A stretch of 64,000 nucleotides of DNA from positions 1 through 64,000 of the forward strand of contig NZ_VIQO01000043.1 in assembly GCF_007483665.1 (NCBI RefSeq), read 5' to 3'. Made by a program: the position numbers and the translations under genes. The notes under the pieces are model-generated. The model did not search any database, was not told where the DNA came from, and saw only the letters and a program-made list of their open reading frames with translations. Origin of the DNA: Catellatospora sichuanensis. GTDB taxonomy: Bacteria; Actinomycetota; Actinomycetes; Mycobacteriales; Micromonosporaceae. Below are positions 54,724-62,916 of this stretch, one piece after another. How positions within the stretch are numbered: the first letter of the stretch is position 1; every line of letters starts with the position of its first letter.

Positions 54724-56328
54724 ATGAAGATTCGCACCGCCCTGGCGGCGGGCGCATCGATGCTGCTCGCCGGCGGGCTCTCCGCCGCCCTGGCGGCACC
54801 GGCGCACGCGGCCGACGGGATCGACCTCGGCGTGACCGTCACCGGCAGCAGGATGTCGGCGGACGCCGAGGGCAAGTGGTTCCGCGTTGACATGTTCAAC
54901 GTCGGCACCGTCGAGTCGGGCGACGCCCGGATCACTTACGACTTCAGTGGGCTGAACAGCTCCCTCGTCAGGGCAGACCTCAGCATCTACGACGAAACCT
55001 TCTGTGACGTCGGCGCGGTGGTGAGCTGTGATCTGGTGGGCTTCGCCCCCGGCGAGCGGTACACCGACTGGATCTACCTGCAGAACGTCGGCGGGATGAC
55101 GGGTTCCGCCGGGAGGATCTCAGTGCTGCTCACCACGCCTGGCGAGGTCGACGGCATGAACAACGAGGTCTTGAAGACCGTGGAACTCGTTCCCGGCGGT
55201 GTCGACCTGGTGCCCGTCGCGAACGACCTGGTGGACGGCTACACCCCCGCCGGCAAGGTCATCCCGATCAAGCCGGGCCAGAGCGCGCCGCTCGCCTGGG
55301 CGATCGGCAACGAAGGCGACGCCATCGTGCACGGCGTCGATTTCACCATCACGCTGCCGCCGCACGTGCGGTTCGGCGAGGTGTACGACATCTGCGAGGT
55401 GAGCGAGCAGGAGACCGAGGTCCTCACCTGCTCCGATCCCGATGTGGTGATCCCGCCCGGCGGCGTCTACTCGCCGCAGGGGGCGCTGGTGGTCACTGTC
55501 GACGACTCGTACGCCGGCGGCCCGATCGCGCTGCGCGGTGGTCTCGTCAGCGCGAAGGCGATTGAGCAGGTCGCCACGGCACCGGCCGGTGAGCAGCCCG
55601 CCGACGGCTTCGAGGTCGCCGCGGATCTGACCGACGCGCAGCTCGACGAGTTGATCGAAGAGCTCATCAAGGACCTGGTGGCCAACGCCGAGCAGGCCAG
55701 CGAGGTCGACGAGGGTGACAACGACGCCCGGTTCTCCGCACACGTGGGCGCGCCGCTCGCGGTCGACCAGGCCATCTCGGTGACCCAGGGCATCGGGCGG
55801 GTCGGGGACACCGTCAAGATCAAGGTCGCGGTCAGCAACATCGGCAAGGCGAGCACCAGGCCGATGTTCTACATCAAGGTTCCATCCGGCACCTCCTTCG
55901 TGGCACCGGCCGTGAAGCCGGGCGTCGGCAGCTGCATCGACCGCGGCGGCGAGGGCCCGGTCTGGGAGTACACCGGCGAGACCGAGCTGGCCTGCGGGTT
56001 CGAGCCGGAGCTGCAGCCCGGCCGTACGCTGACCCGCGAGCTGCTGGTGCACATCGACTCGGCGACCATCGGCAACAACGGCTTCGCCGAGGTGGTGACC
56101 ACGGTCGGCAAGGACGGCAATCCCAAGAACGACATCGCCAAGGTCATCATCAAGATCGGTACCCCGCCGGCCGGCGGCAACAACGGCGGCAACGGCGGCG
56201 GCCTGCCGGTGACCGGCACCAACGTCGGTCTGATCGCCGGTATCGGCGGCGCGGTCGTGGTCGCGGGTGCCGTGCTCTTCCTGATGACCCGCCGCCGCAA
56301 GATCGCCGCGGATGAGACCGAGGCCTGA
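54724..56328 (+). CDS. LPxTG surface protein, second of the tandem pair
   Basis: The 534-residue paralogue shares signal peptide (MKIRTALAAGASMLLAGGLS), the same domain order and LPVTG at 494-498 followed by a hydrophobic helix and RRRK. It is clearly a duplicate of the gene before it, with divergence in the middle loops (for example DICEVSEQETEVLTCSDPD). Its acidic helix about 285-330 (LTDAQLDELIEELIKDLV) corresponds to that of the first copy. The pair may be alternately used or cooperate on the surface. Confidence 0.85.
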   Translation: MKIRTALAAGASMLLAGGLSAALAAPAHAADGIDLGVTVTGSRMSADAEGKWFRVDMFNVGTVESGDARITYDFSGLNSSLVRADLSIYDETFCDVGAVVSCDLVGFAPGERYTDWIYLQNVGGMTGSAGRISVLLTTPGEVDGMNNEVLKTVELVPGGVDLVPVANDLVDGYTPAGKVIPIKPGQSAPLAWAIGNEGDAIVHGVDFTITLPPHVRFGEVYDICEVSEQETEVLTCSDPDVVIPPGGVYSPQGALVVTVDDSYAGGPIALRGGLVSAKAIEQVATAPAGEQPADGFEVAADLTDAQLDELIEELIKDLVANAEQASEVDEGDNDARFSAHVGAPLAVDQAISVTQGIGRVGDTVKIKVAVSNIGKASTRPMFYIKVPSGTSFVAPAVKPGVGSCIDRGGEGPVWEYTGETELACGFEPELQPGRTLTRELLVHIDSATIGNNGFAEVVTTVGKDGNPKNDIAKVIIKIGTPPAGGNNGGNGGGLPVTGTNVGLIAGIGGAVVVAGAVLFLMTRRRKIAADETEA

Positions 56329-56347
56329 TCGTCGAGGTAGCGCCACC

Positions 56348-56377
56348 CGGCCGGTGACCCACACGGGTCACCGGCCG
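56348..56377. terminator. 13-bp perfect hairpin after the second surface-protein gene
   Basis: Arms 56348-56360 and 56365-56377 (CGGCCGGTGACCC) with loop ACAC lie 20 bp after the stop. The arm sequence matches part of the hairpin after the first paralogue, so the terminator was duplicated with the gene. Confidence 0.8.
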
Positions 56378-56460
56378 ATTTCGTCCACCGGCTCGCGACG
56401 TGCTTGCCGGGGCCGACCCGGCGATCACCGGAACCGCCCCGACTCGTGCGGCGCGACGGC

Positions 56461-57735
56461 TCAGACGATGGTGCGCAGCGCGGCGAGGAACGTGTCCACG
56501 TCGGCGTCGGTGGTGCCGATGCCGATGCTGGCCCGCAGGGCCGTCGCGGGCACGCCGTCCCAGCCGGCCCGCACCGACGCCTCGCCGAGCAGGCGGCGGG
56601 CCAGCGGGTGGGCGCAGAACAGGCCGTCGCGCAGCCCGATGTTGTGTTCCCGGGCCAGCTGCTGGGCGATCTCGGCGGAGTCGCGGCCGCGCACCGCGAA
56701 CGACACCACGCCGATCCGGGCCGCGTCCGCGCCGAAGGTGCGCAACTCGGCGACGTCGGGCAGCTCGGCCAGCCCGGCCCGGAGCTTGCCCAGCAGCCGC
56801 TGCTCCTCGGCGTGCAGCGCGTACCGGTCGGCGGCCTCCAGGGTCGCGCACACCGCCGCCAGTGCCACCGCGCCGAGCAGGTTGGGCGTGCCGGCCTCGT
56901 GCCGGGCCGGGCCGGTGGTCCACCGCACGTCGTGGGTCGCGTCGCCGACGCCGCTGGTCGCTCCGCCGCCCGCCAGGTACGGCGCGGCGGCGTCGAGCCA
57001 GTCGCCCCGGCCGACGAGCACGCCCGCACCGAACGGGGCGTAGAGCTTGTGCCCGGACAGTGCGACGTAGTCCACGTCCAGCGTGGACAGGTCGACGGGC
57101 ACGTGCGGGGCGAGCTGCGCGGCGTCGAGCACGATCCGGGCCCCGAACCGGTGGGCGATCAGGGCCAGCTGCGCGACCGGCCACAGCTCGCCGGTGACGT
57201 TGCTGGCGCCGGTGACGGCGACCAGGATCCGGCCGTCGGCGTTGCCGCGGCGCACCTCGGTCAGCGCGGCGGCAAGGTAACGCACCGCGGCGTCGGGCGA
57301 GGCGGGCACCGGCAGGCGTACCGCGTTGGGCCAGGGGAGCAGGTTGGCGTGGTGCTCGCCGGCGTAGGTGATCACCGTGGTACCCGCGGGCAGCACGTGG
57401 GCGAGCAGGTTCAGCGCGTCGGTGGTGTTGCGGGTGAACACCACGTGATCCTCGGCCCGCGCGCCGACGAAGTCGCCGACCGTCTGCCGGGCGCGCTCGT
57501 ACTCCAGCGTGCAGCGCTGCGACAGGGCGCCCGCGCCGCGGTGCACTGAGCCGTACCAGGGCAGCAGTGCGGTGACCGCGCCGGCCGCGGCCCGCAGACA
57601 GGGCGCGGTGGCGGCATAGTCGAGGTTGATCTGGCCGGGCACGCCGAGCACGGTCAGCTCGGCGTCGGTCACGCGTACGGGCGTGATGTCGGCCGTCTCG
57701 ACGGCGCTGCAGGGTCGTTGGGCGATCGCGGTCAT
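56461..57735 (-). CDS. Class V aminotransferase (cysteine-desulfurase-like)
   Basis: The 424-residue PLP enzyme has GQINLDYAATAPCLRAAAG at the start, TRNTTDALNLLAHVLPAGTT, LVAVTGASNVTGELWPVAQL, IVLDAAQLAPHVPVD and the PLP-lysine K230 in ALSGHKLYAPFG, then the C-terminal TPNLLGAVALAAVC. It belongs to the class V aminotransferase/NifS group. The catalytic loop Cys of true desulfurases is not obvious, so it may be a selenocysteine lyase-like or C-S lyase enzyme. A SAM-IV riboswitch precedes it, which points to methionine or sulfur metabolism. The start at 57735 follows GGAGGTG. Confidence 0.75.
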   Translation of the reverse strand: MTAIAQRPCSAVETADITPVRVTDAELTVLGVPGQINLDYAATAPCLRAAAGAVTALLPWYGSVHRGAGALSQRCTLEYERARQTVGDFVGARAEDHVVFTRNTTDALNLLAHVLPAGTTVITYAGEHHANLLPWPNAVRLPVPASPDAAVRYLAAALTEVRRGNADGRILVAVTGASNVTGELWPVAQLALIAHRFGARIVLDAAQLAPHVPVDLSTLDVDYVALSGHKLYAPFGAGVLVGRGDWLDAAAPYLAGGGATSGVGDATHDVRWTTGPARHEAGTPNLLGAVALAAVCATLEAADRYALHAEEQRLLGKLRAGLAELPDVAELRTFGADAARIGVVSFAVRGRDSAEIAQQLAREHNIGLRDGLFCAHPLARRLLGEASVRAGWDGVPATALRASIGIGTTDADVDTFLAALRTIV

Positions 57736-57833
57736 GGGGCACCTCCGGGGTCAGGGACCCCTGGACCGCTGGTGGGATGTCCTCGCCGGTCCGCCGTTGC
57801 GGAGATCGTCGGGACGAGCCACCAACGGAGACA

Positions 57834-58002
57834 GTGGTCCGCGCTTGCCCAGCACGACGACGGGCTGGGCCCGGTCATCACCCGGGGCACCCCACCGCGA
57901 ACTACAGAGGGTTGCCGGTCAGCAAGCCGGGGCTTTGCTCCATCTTTCGACACTTTCGACTGCTTGCGCAGGCGAATGTGAGAGCGGCTGACACTCGTGA
58001 CC
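57834..58002 (-). promoter_or_regulatory. SAM-IV riboswitch ahead of the class V aminotransferase
   Basis: Reading the minus strand: GGTCACGAGTGTCAGC (5' end at 58002), AGCCCCGGCTTGCTGACC with GGCAACCCTC (57908-57935), GCGGTGGGGTGCCCCGGGTG and ATGACC (57872-57900), and GCAAGCGCGGACC near the 3' end. This order and these conserved blocks match the SAM-IV riboswitch of actinobacteria. A hairpin (57747-57761) next to the ribosome site 57741-57746 could be the expression platform. The conserved core is clear; ends are approximate. Confidence 0.8.
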
Positions 58003-58035
58003 TTTCGCCGAGCATAGCGGAGGTAGGCTGCGCCC

Positions 58036-59766
58036 ATGTCCGACCTCCCGACTCCTGGGACCGCACCCGGCAACCGCGACGGCGGCCCGCCCCCGCCGTG
58101 GCCGCCGCTGCCGGAATGGCAGCAGCCCGCACCGGCGTCACCGTGGCAGGCGCCGGAGTCATCCGGGCCGACCGCGTCGCCGTCCATGCCGGACACACCG
58201 GTCCCGGCAGTACCGGCGGTCGCTCCGATCGCGCCGGAACCGGCCGCGGCGACGCCCGCGCAGGGTCCGCCGCCGGGGACCGGGCCGGGGATGACGCCGA
58301 TGCAGGGCCTACCGCCCGCGACCGGGCCGGCCTTGCCGCCGCCCGCGGCCGGGCCGGGCTTCCCGCCGGGCACGGTCGGGCTCGGCCTGCCGCCGGTGCT
58401 GCCGGAGCCGTCGCTGCCGCTCAAGCGCCCCCGGCGCTGGCTGCCGCTGCTGCTCGCGATCGTCGTGGTCGGCGGCTCGGCCCTGGGCATGCTGGGATAC
58501 CTGGGCTGGAAGATCGGCCCGCTCGCGTTCGGCGTCGGCCTGGCCGCCGCGCTGCTGCCGGTGCCGGTGCTGATTGCGGTGTTCCTCTGGCTCGACCGGT
58601 ACGAGCCGGAGCCGCCGAAACTGCTCGTGATCAGCTTCCTGTGGGGCGCGTTCCCGGCGACGCTGCTGGCGCTCGGCGTCAACTCGTTCTTCTCCGGCTG
58701 GCTGAACGTGGTGACCCTGCCCGACGCGGTGGTCGCCACGGTCGTCGCGCCGTTCATCGAGGAGCTGGGCAAGGCGGCCTTCCCGCTGTGGATCCTCTGG
58801 CGCCGCCGCCGCGAGCTGTCCGGCATCACCGACGGCATCGTCTACTGCGGCCTGTCCGGGGTCGGCTTCGCGATGGTGGAGAACATCCTCTACCTGGGCG
58901 GGCACGGCTTCTACTCGGGCAACGAGCAGTGGGGGCCGTACTCCGGGGCGCAGCTGGTCTTCGGCATGTTCCTGGGCCGCATCCTGATCTCCGGGTTCGC
59001 CCACCCGCTGTTCACCTCGATGACCGGCATCGGCATCGGCATCGCGGCGCGCTCGGCCAGCAGCTGGGTGCGCTGGTGCGCGCCGGTGGGCGGGCTGCTG
59101 CTGGCGATGATGCTGCACGGCTCGTGGAACCTGATGGCCACGCTGTCCGCCGAGATCAGCCCCTACTTCTTCCTGTACGGCTACATCGCGGTCATGGTGC
59201 CGGTGTTCCTGTCGATGATCGGCGTCGCGCTGTGGGTGCGTGCCCGCGAGGGCCGGCTGGCGTTGCAGGTGCTGCCCGCGTACGCCATCGCCGGGTGGCT
59301 CACCCCGCCGGAGGTGGCGGCCATGGGCACGCTGGCCCGCCGGCACGCGGCCCGGGTCTGGGCCGGGCGCGTCGCCGGGGAGCCGGGCCGCAAGGCCATG
59401 AAGGAGTTCCAGTTCGCGGCCACGCGGTTGGCGCTGGTGCGCGACGGCATGAACCGCGGGCTCGACGAAACCTCCGCCGACCAGGACCGCAGCATCGCGG
59501 AGGAACGCGACCTGCTGCAGGTGCTGGGCACCACACGGGCGGTGTTCGTGGGACGTGATCCGCAGGTGCCGCCGGCCTTCTTCGACGGGACGGCATACCG
59601 GATGACGTTCCCGGACGGGGTGGCCCGCACGGTGCCCATGCCCGCGGAGCCGGTGGTGCCGGTGCCGGTGCTGCTGCCCCCGCCCGCGCCCGCGTACCCG
59701 GTGTACCCGCCGATGCCGGGATACCCGTACCCGCCGCAGCCGTACTACCCGCCGCAGGCGGTCTGA
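58036..59766 (+). CDS. PrsW-family intramembrane metalloprotease
   Basis: The 576-residue protein has a Pro-rich N-terminus (about 1-130), membrane helices from about 135 to 405 and the PrsW motifs EELGK (E242, E243), FAMVENILY (E282) and H323 in FAHPLF, with H361 in MLHGSW. PrsW cleaves membrane-bound anti-sigma factors in Bacillus. A cytoplasmic helical region and a tail of YPxxP repeats (YPVYPPMPGYPYPPQPYYPP) follow, perhaps for protein interaction. The divergent SAM-IV region shares its promoter space. Role in signalling is inferred. Confidence 0.85.
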   Translation: MSDLPTPGTAPGNRDGGPPPPWPPLPEWQQPAPASPWQAPESSGPTASPSMPDTPVPAVPAVAPIAPEPAAATPAQGPPPGTGPGMTPMQGLPPATGPALPPPAAGPGFPPGTVGLGLPPVLPEPSLPLKRPRRWLPLLLAIVVVGGSALGMLGYLGWKIGPLAFGVGLAAALLPVPVLIAVFLWLDRYEPEPPKLLVISFLWGAFPATLLALGVNSFFSGWLNVVTLPDAVVATVVAPFIEELGKAAFPLWILWRRRRELSGITDGIVYCGLSGVGFAMVENILYLGGHGFYSGNEQWGPYSGAQLVFGMFLGRILISGFAHPLFTSMTGIGIGIAARSASSWVRWCAPVGGLLLAMMLHGSWNLMATLSAEISPYFFLYGYIAVMVPVFLSMIGVALWVRAREGRLALQVLPAYAIAGWLTPPEVAAMGTLARRHAARVWAGRVAGEPGRKAMKEFQFAATRLALVRDGMNRGLDETSADQDRSIAEERDLLQVLGTTRAVFVGRDPQVPPAFFDGTAYRMTFPDGVARTVPMPAEPVVPVPVLLPPPAPAYPVYPPMPGYPYPPQPYYPPQAV

Positions 59767-59784
59767 CGCCGCCGCCACGACGAA

Positions 59785-59823
59785 AAAGGGCTCCGCCGGT
59801 CACACCGGCGGAGCCCTTTTCTT
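59785..59823. terminator. Terminator between convergent PrsW and AI-2E transporter genes
   Basis: GGGCTCCGCCGG (59789-59800) pairs with CCGGCGGAGCCC around TCACA, flanked by an A-run and a T-run on the two sides (AAAAAGGG and CCCTTTTC). This is a bidirectional rho-independent terminator. Confidence 0.9.
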
Positions 59824-59830
59824 TCGTGTC

Positions 59831-61090
59831 TCAGGTGGCGGGTACGGGCGGCGCCTTGACGATCACCGAATCCGGTTCCGGCTGCGGGCGTCCGGCCAGC
59901 TGCCGGATCGCCGTGTTCAGGACCGCGATGAGCGGTACGGCGATCAGCGCGCCCACGATCCCGGCCAGCACCACGCCCGCGGCGATGCCGAGGATCACGG
60001 CGAGCGGGTGGATGGCGACCGCCCGGCCCATGATCAGCGGCTGGAGCAGGTGGCCCTCGATCTGCTGGATGGCGATGACCGCGGCCAGCACCAGCAGCGC
60101 CGTCAGCGGACCGTTGGTGACCAGGGCGACCAGCACCGCGACCGCGCCGGACAGGGTGGCACCGACGATCGGGATGAACGCGCCGAGGAACACCAGCGCG
60201 GCCAGCGGCAGCGCGAACGGCACCCGCATGGCGGCCAGCGCGATGCCGATGCCGACCGCGTCGATGAACGCGACCAGCACGGTGGCCCGCACGTACGCCC
60301 CCAGCGAGGCCCACGCGGCGACCCCGGCCCGGTCCAGCGGCTCGCGGGCCTGGCCGGGCACCAGGCGCAGCAGGAAGCGCCAGATGACGCGGCCGTCGCG
60401 CAGGAAGAAGAAGAGCGTGAAGATCACCAGGAACAGGCCGCTGAGCACCTCGAACACGGTCGTCGCGGTGGTGATCGCGCCGGTGGTCAGGGCTTCCTTG
60501 TTCGTGGTGATGGACTTCGTGACCGAGTCGATCGCACTGCCCATCTGCGCGTCGGTCAGGTGCAGCGGGCCGTTCTTGAGCCAGGTCTGGATCTGCTGCA
60601 CGCCCTCCGCCGCGTTCTTGGTCAGGTCGGGCAGCCCGTTGACGAACTGGTTGATCACCAGGGTCAGCGTGCCGGCGACCGCGGCCAGCCCGACCAGCAC
60701 CACGATCGCGGTGGCCAGCGACCGGTGCACCCGGATGTGGTTCAGCCAGCGCACCGCGGGCGCCAGCAGCGCGGCCAGCAGCATCGCGATCAGCACCGGC
60801 ACGATGACGATGCTGATCTTCCCGAGGAACTGCAGCAGGTAGACGAGCATGAAGCCGAGCACGATGATGCGCCACGCCCAGGCTGCGCCGATGCGCAGAC
60901 CGTACGGCACGTCGACGTCGTCGCGGCTGGCCGTGGAGTGGTGCTGCAGCTCGGGCTCGGCCGGCTCGGGCAGCGGCTGGTCTGCCTCCTGGCGCTCGCG
61001 CTCCTCCTGCTCGCGCTTGGCGCGGGCGCTGGCGCGGCTCGCCTCGTAGGCGCGGCGCACATTCGCCTTGAAGTTGTCCAAACGACCCAC
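59831..61090 (-). CDS. AI-2E family transporter
   Basis: The 419-residue membrane protein has a charged N-terminal region (about 1-60), helices from about 70 and the AI-2E (YdiK/PerM) pattern: ISIVIVPVLIAMLLAALLAP, VINQFVNGLPDLTKNAAEGV as extracytoplasmic segment, LGAFIPIVGATLSGAVAVLV and QQIEGHLLQPLIMGRAVAIH. About eight helices are present. Members export small molecules or autoinducer-2-like compounds. The start is GTG at 61090 after GGGAGGACACCA. It is convergent with the PrsW gene. Confidence 0.85.
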   Translation of the reverse strand: MGRLDNFKANVRRAYEASRASARAKREQEERERQEADQPLPEPAEPELQHHSTASRDDVDVPYGLRIGAAWAWRIIVLGFMLVYLLQFLGKISIVIVPVLIAMLLAALLAPAVRWLNHIRVHRSLATAIVVLVGLAAVAGTLTLVINQFVNGLPDLTKNAAEGVQQIQTWLKNGPLHLTDAQMGSAIDSVTKSITTNKEALTTGAITTATTVFEVLSGLFLVIFTLFFFLRDGRVIWRFLLRLVPGQAREPLDRAGVAAWASLGAYVRATVLVAFIDAVGIGIALAAMRVPFALPLAALVFLGAFIPIVGATLSGAVAVLVALVTNGPLTALLVLAAVIAIQQIEGHLLQPLIMGRAVAIHPLAVILGIAAGVVLAGIVGALIAVPLIAVLNTAIRQLAGRPQPEPDSVIVKAPPVPAT

Positions 61091-61171
61091 TGGTGTCCTC
61101 CCGGGGACAGGCAACGTCACCACGTTAGTCGCCTGCGACCACCGCACCATCGGGGAAGTACCCTGACCGGC

Positions 61172-61513
61172 GTGACACTCAATCCCGCCACCGCCGAGAC
61201 CGGCCTGCCGATCCGTCTGCTGCACGACCGGGTGCTGGTCAAACAGGAGGCGGCCGAGGGGGAGCGGCGCTCGTCCGCGGGCCTGGTGATCCCGGCCACC
61301 GCTTCGGTCGGGACGCGGCTGTCCTGGGCGACCGCCGTCGGCGTCGGCCCGCACGTGCGCGCGATCCAGGTCGGTGACCGGGTGCTGTTCGACCCCGACG
61401 AGCGCTCCGAGGTGGAACTGCACGGCGAGGCGTACGTGCTGCTGCGCGAGCGGGACGTGCACGCGGTCGCGGCCTCGCGCGTGGAGCCGGACGCCACGGG
61501 CCTGTACCTGTAG
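61172..61513 (+). CDS. GroES-family co-chaperonin, not next to groEL
   Basis: The 113-residue protein matches Cpn10: IRLLHDRVLVKQEAAEGERR (about 14-33), SAGLVIPATA (35-44) in place of the usual mobile loop GGIVLPDTA-type, GVGPHVRAIQVGDRVLF, ELHGEAYVLLRERDVHAV. It differs from classical GroES by a longer N-terminus and a modified loop. It stands alone, 19 kb from groEL and without CIRCE, so it may be a specialised co-chaperonin. The start is GTG at 61172. Confidence 0.8.
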   Translation: MTLNPATAETGLPIRLLHDRVLVKQEAAEGERRSSAGLVIPATASVGTRLSWATAVGVGPHVRAIQVGDRVLFDPDERSEVELHGEAYVLLRERDVHAVAASRVEPDATGLYL

Positions 61514-61619
61514 CGACCCGTCGGGCGCTGAGGTGCCGACCCGACGCCGTGATCAGGGCCGATGTCCGCACCGTCGGCGGCCCGGTGGCGGGCGTGACAG
61601 CGTGGCCTAGGCTGCGCCC

Positions 61620-62801
61620 GTGTTCGGCATCATCCGCCCCTGCGCGCACAGCCTCCCTGACCGTCTGCACAGCGAGTGGCTCGGCCACCTGTGCGGGCTG
61701 TGCCTGGCGCTGCGTGACGAGCACGGCCAGGCGGCCCGCATCGTCACCAACTACGACGGCCTGATCATCTCCGTGCTGACCCAGGCGCAGCTGACGGGCC
61801 TCCATCGGCGCACCGCCGGGCCGTGCCCGCTGCGCGGCATGCGCACCGCGGCCGTGGCCGACGGCACGGGGGCGCGGCTGGCCGCGACGGTCTCCCTGGT
61901 GCTGGCCTCGGCGAAGCTGTCCGACCACGCTGCGGACGGTGACGGTGCGTACGCCCGCCGCCCGGTCGCCGCGGGCGCGCGCCTGGTCGCGCGGCGCTGG
62001 GCCGCCCGGGCCCACCGGTCCGGGCTGGATCTCGGCCTGGACACCAGGGTGCTGCTGGCGGCCGTGCACGGTCAGCGCGAGGTCGAGCGGGCCGTCCTGC
62101 TGGGCGGGTCACTGCTCACCGTCACCGAGCCCACCGAGATCGCCACCGCCGCCGCGTTCGCGCACACCGCGGTGCTGGCTGGCCGACCCGGCAACGCCGA
62201 GCCGCTGGCCGAGGCGGGCCGCTTCTTCGGCCGGATCGCGCACCTGCTCGACGCGGTCGAGGACCTCGCCGCCGACCGGGCCGCCGGGGCGTGGAACCCG
62301 CTGCTCGCCACCGGGGCGTCGTTCGCGCAGGCCGGGGTGCTGGCGCGGGACGCCGCGGCGGGCATCCGGCTGGCCCTGGACGAGGTGGTCTTCACCGACC
62401 GGAAGCTGGTGCACCGGCTGCTGGTGCACGAGGTCGAGCACGCCATCGAGCGGACCTTCGCGGGCGCGGACCCGGACTACTACCCGCCGGTCATCCAGCC
62501 TGGCAAGAAGGGCCGCCAGCCGAAGGCCCCGAAACCGCCGGGCAGCGGCTCCTGCTGGTGGCCGCAGGTGGAGATACCGCCGCGCACACGCGGGCCGATC
62601 TTCGGCTGCGCCGTCGCGAGCTGGATGTGCTGCACCTGCCAGGTGTGCTGCCGGGACCCCTATCCGGGCCCGTGGAGCGGCCTGCCCAATGACGGCTGGT
62701 GCTCCCGGTGCGACTGCGGGGGCTGCGGGGACTGCGGCAACTGCTGCGACTGCTGCGACTGCTGCAAGATCTGCAACCACTGCGACTGCTGCGACTGCTG
62801 A
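61620..62801 (+). CDS. DUF5685 protein with extreme Cys-rich C-terminus
   Basis: The 393-residue protein matches DUF5685: MFGIIRPCAHSLPDRLHSEW, GHLCGLCLALRDEHGQAAR, NYDGLIISVLTQAQL, LASAKLSDH and a long helical body, with HEVEHAIERTF at about 270-280. From about 300 the sequence is Gly/Pro-rich, and the last 65 residues hold more than 20 Cys, ending in CDCCDCCKICNHCDCCDC. Function is unknown; the Cys tail could bind metal. The start is GTG at 61620. A perfect hairpin follows the stop. Confidence 0.75.
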   Translation: MFGIIRPCAHSLPDRLHSEWLGHLCGLCLALRDEHGQAARIVTNYDGLIISVLTQAQLTGLHRRTAGPCPLRGMRTAAVADGTGARLAATVSLVLASAKLSDHAADGDGAYARRPVAAGARLVARRWAARAHRSGLDLGLDTRVLLAAVHGQREVERAVLLGGSLLTVTEPTEIATAAAFAHTAVLAGRPGNAEPLAEAGRFFGRIAHLLDAVEDLAADRAAGAWNPLLATGASFAQAGVLARDAAAGIRLALDEVVFTDRKLVHRLLVHEVEHAIERTFAGADPDYYPPVIQPGKKGRQPKAPKPPGSGSCWWPQVEIPPRTRGPIFGCAVASWMCCTCQVCCRDPYPGPWSGLPNDGWCSRCDCGGCGDCGNCCDCCDCCKICNHCDCCDC

Positions 62802-62833
62802 CCTCGACGCGGCGCCCGCGCCGTCTCCACCGC

Positions 62834-62895
62834 TGCAGTTTCGGGGAAACTGCGGCAATTCCGTGTCCGATAACCGCAGTTTCCCCGAAACTGCA
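62834..62895. terminator. 22-bp perfect hairpin between convergent DUF5685 and DinG genes
   Basis: Arms 62834-62855 and 62874-62895 are perfectly complementary over 22 bp (TGCAGTTTCGGGGAAACTGC plus GG); each arm is itself nearly palindromic. It lies 33 bp after the DUF5685 stop and 22 bp from the helicase stop. Confidence 0.85.
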
Positions 62896-62916
62896 AAAGC
62901 GCCTACCTGGTGCGGG

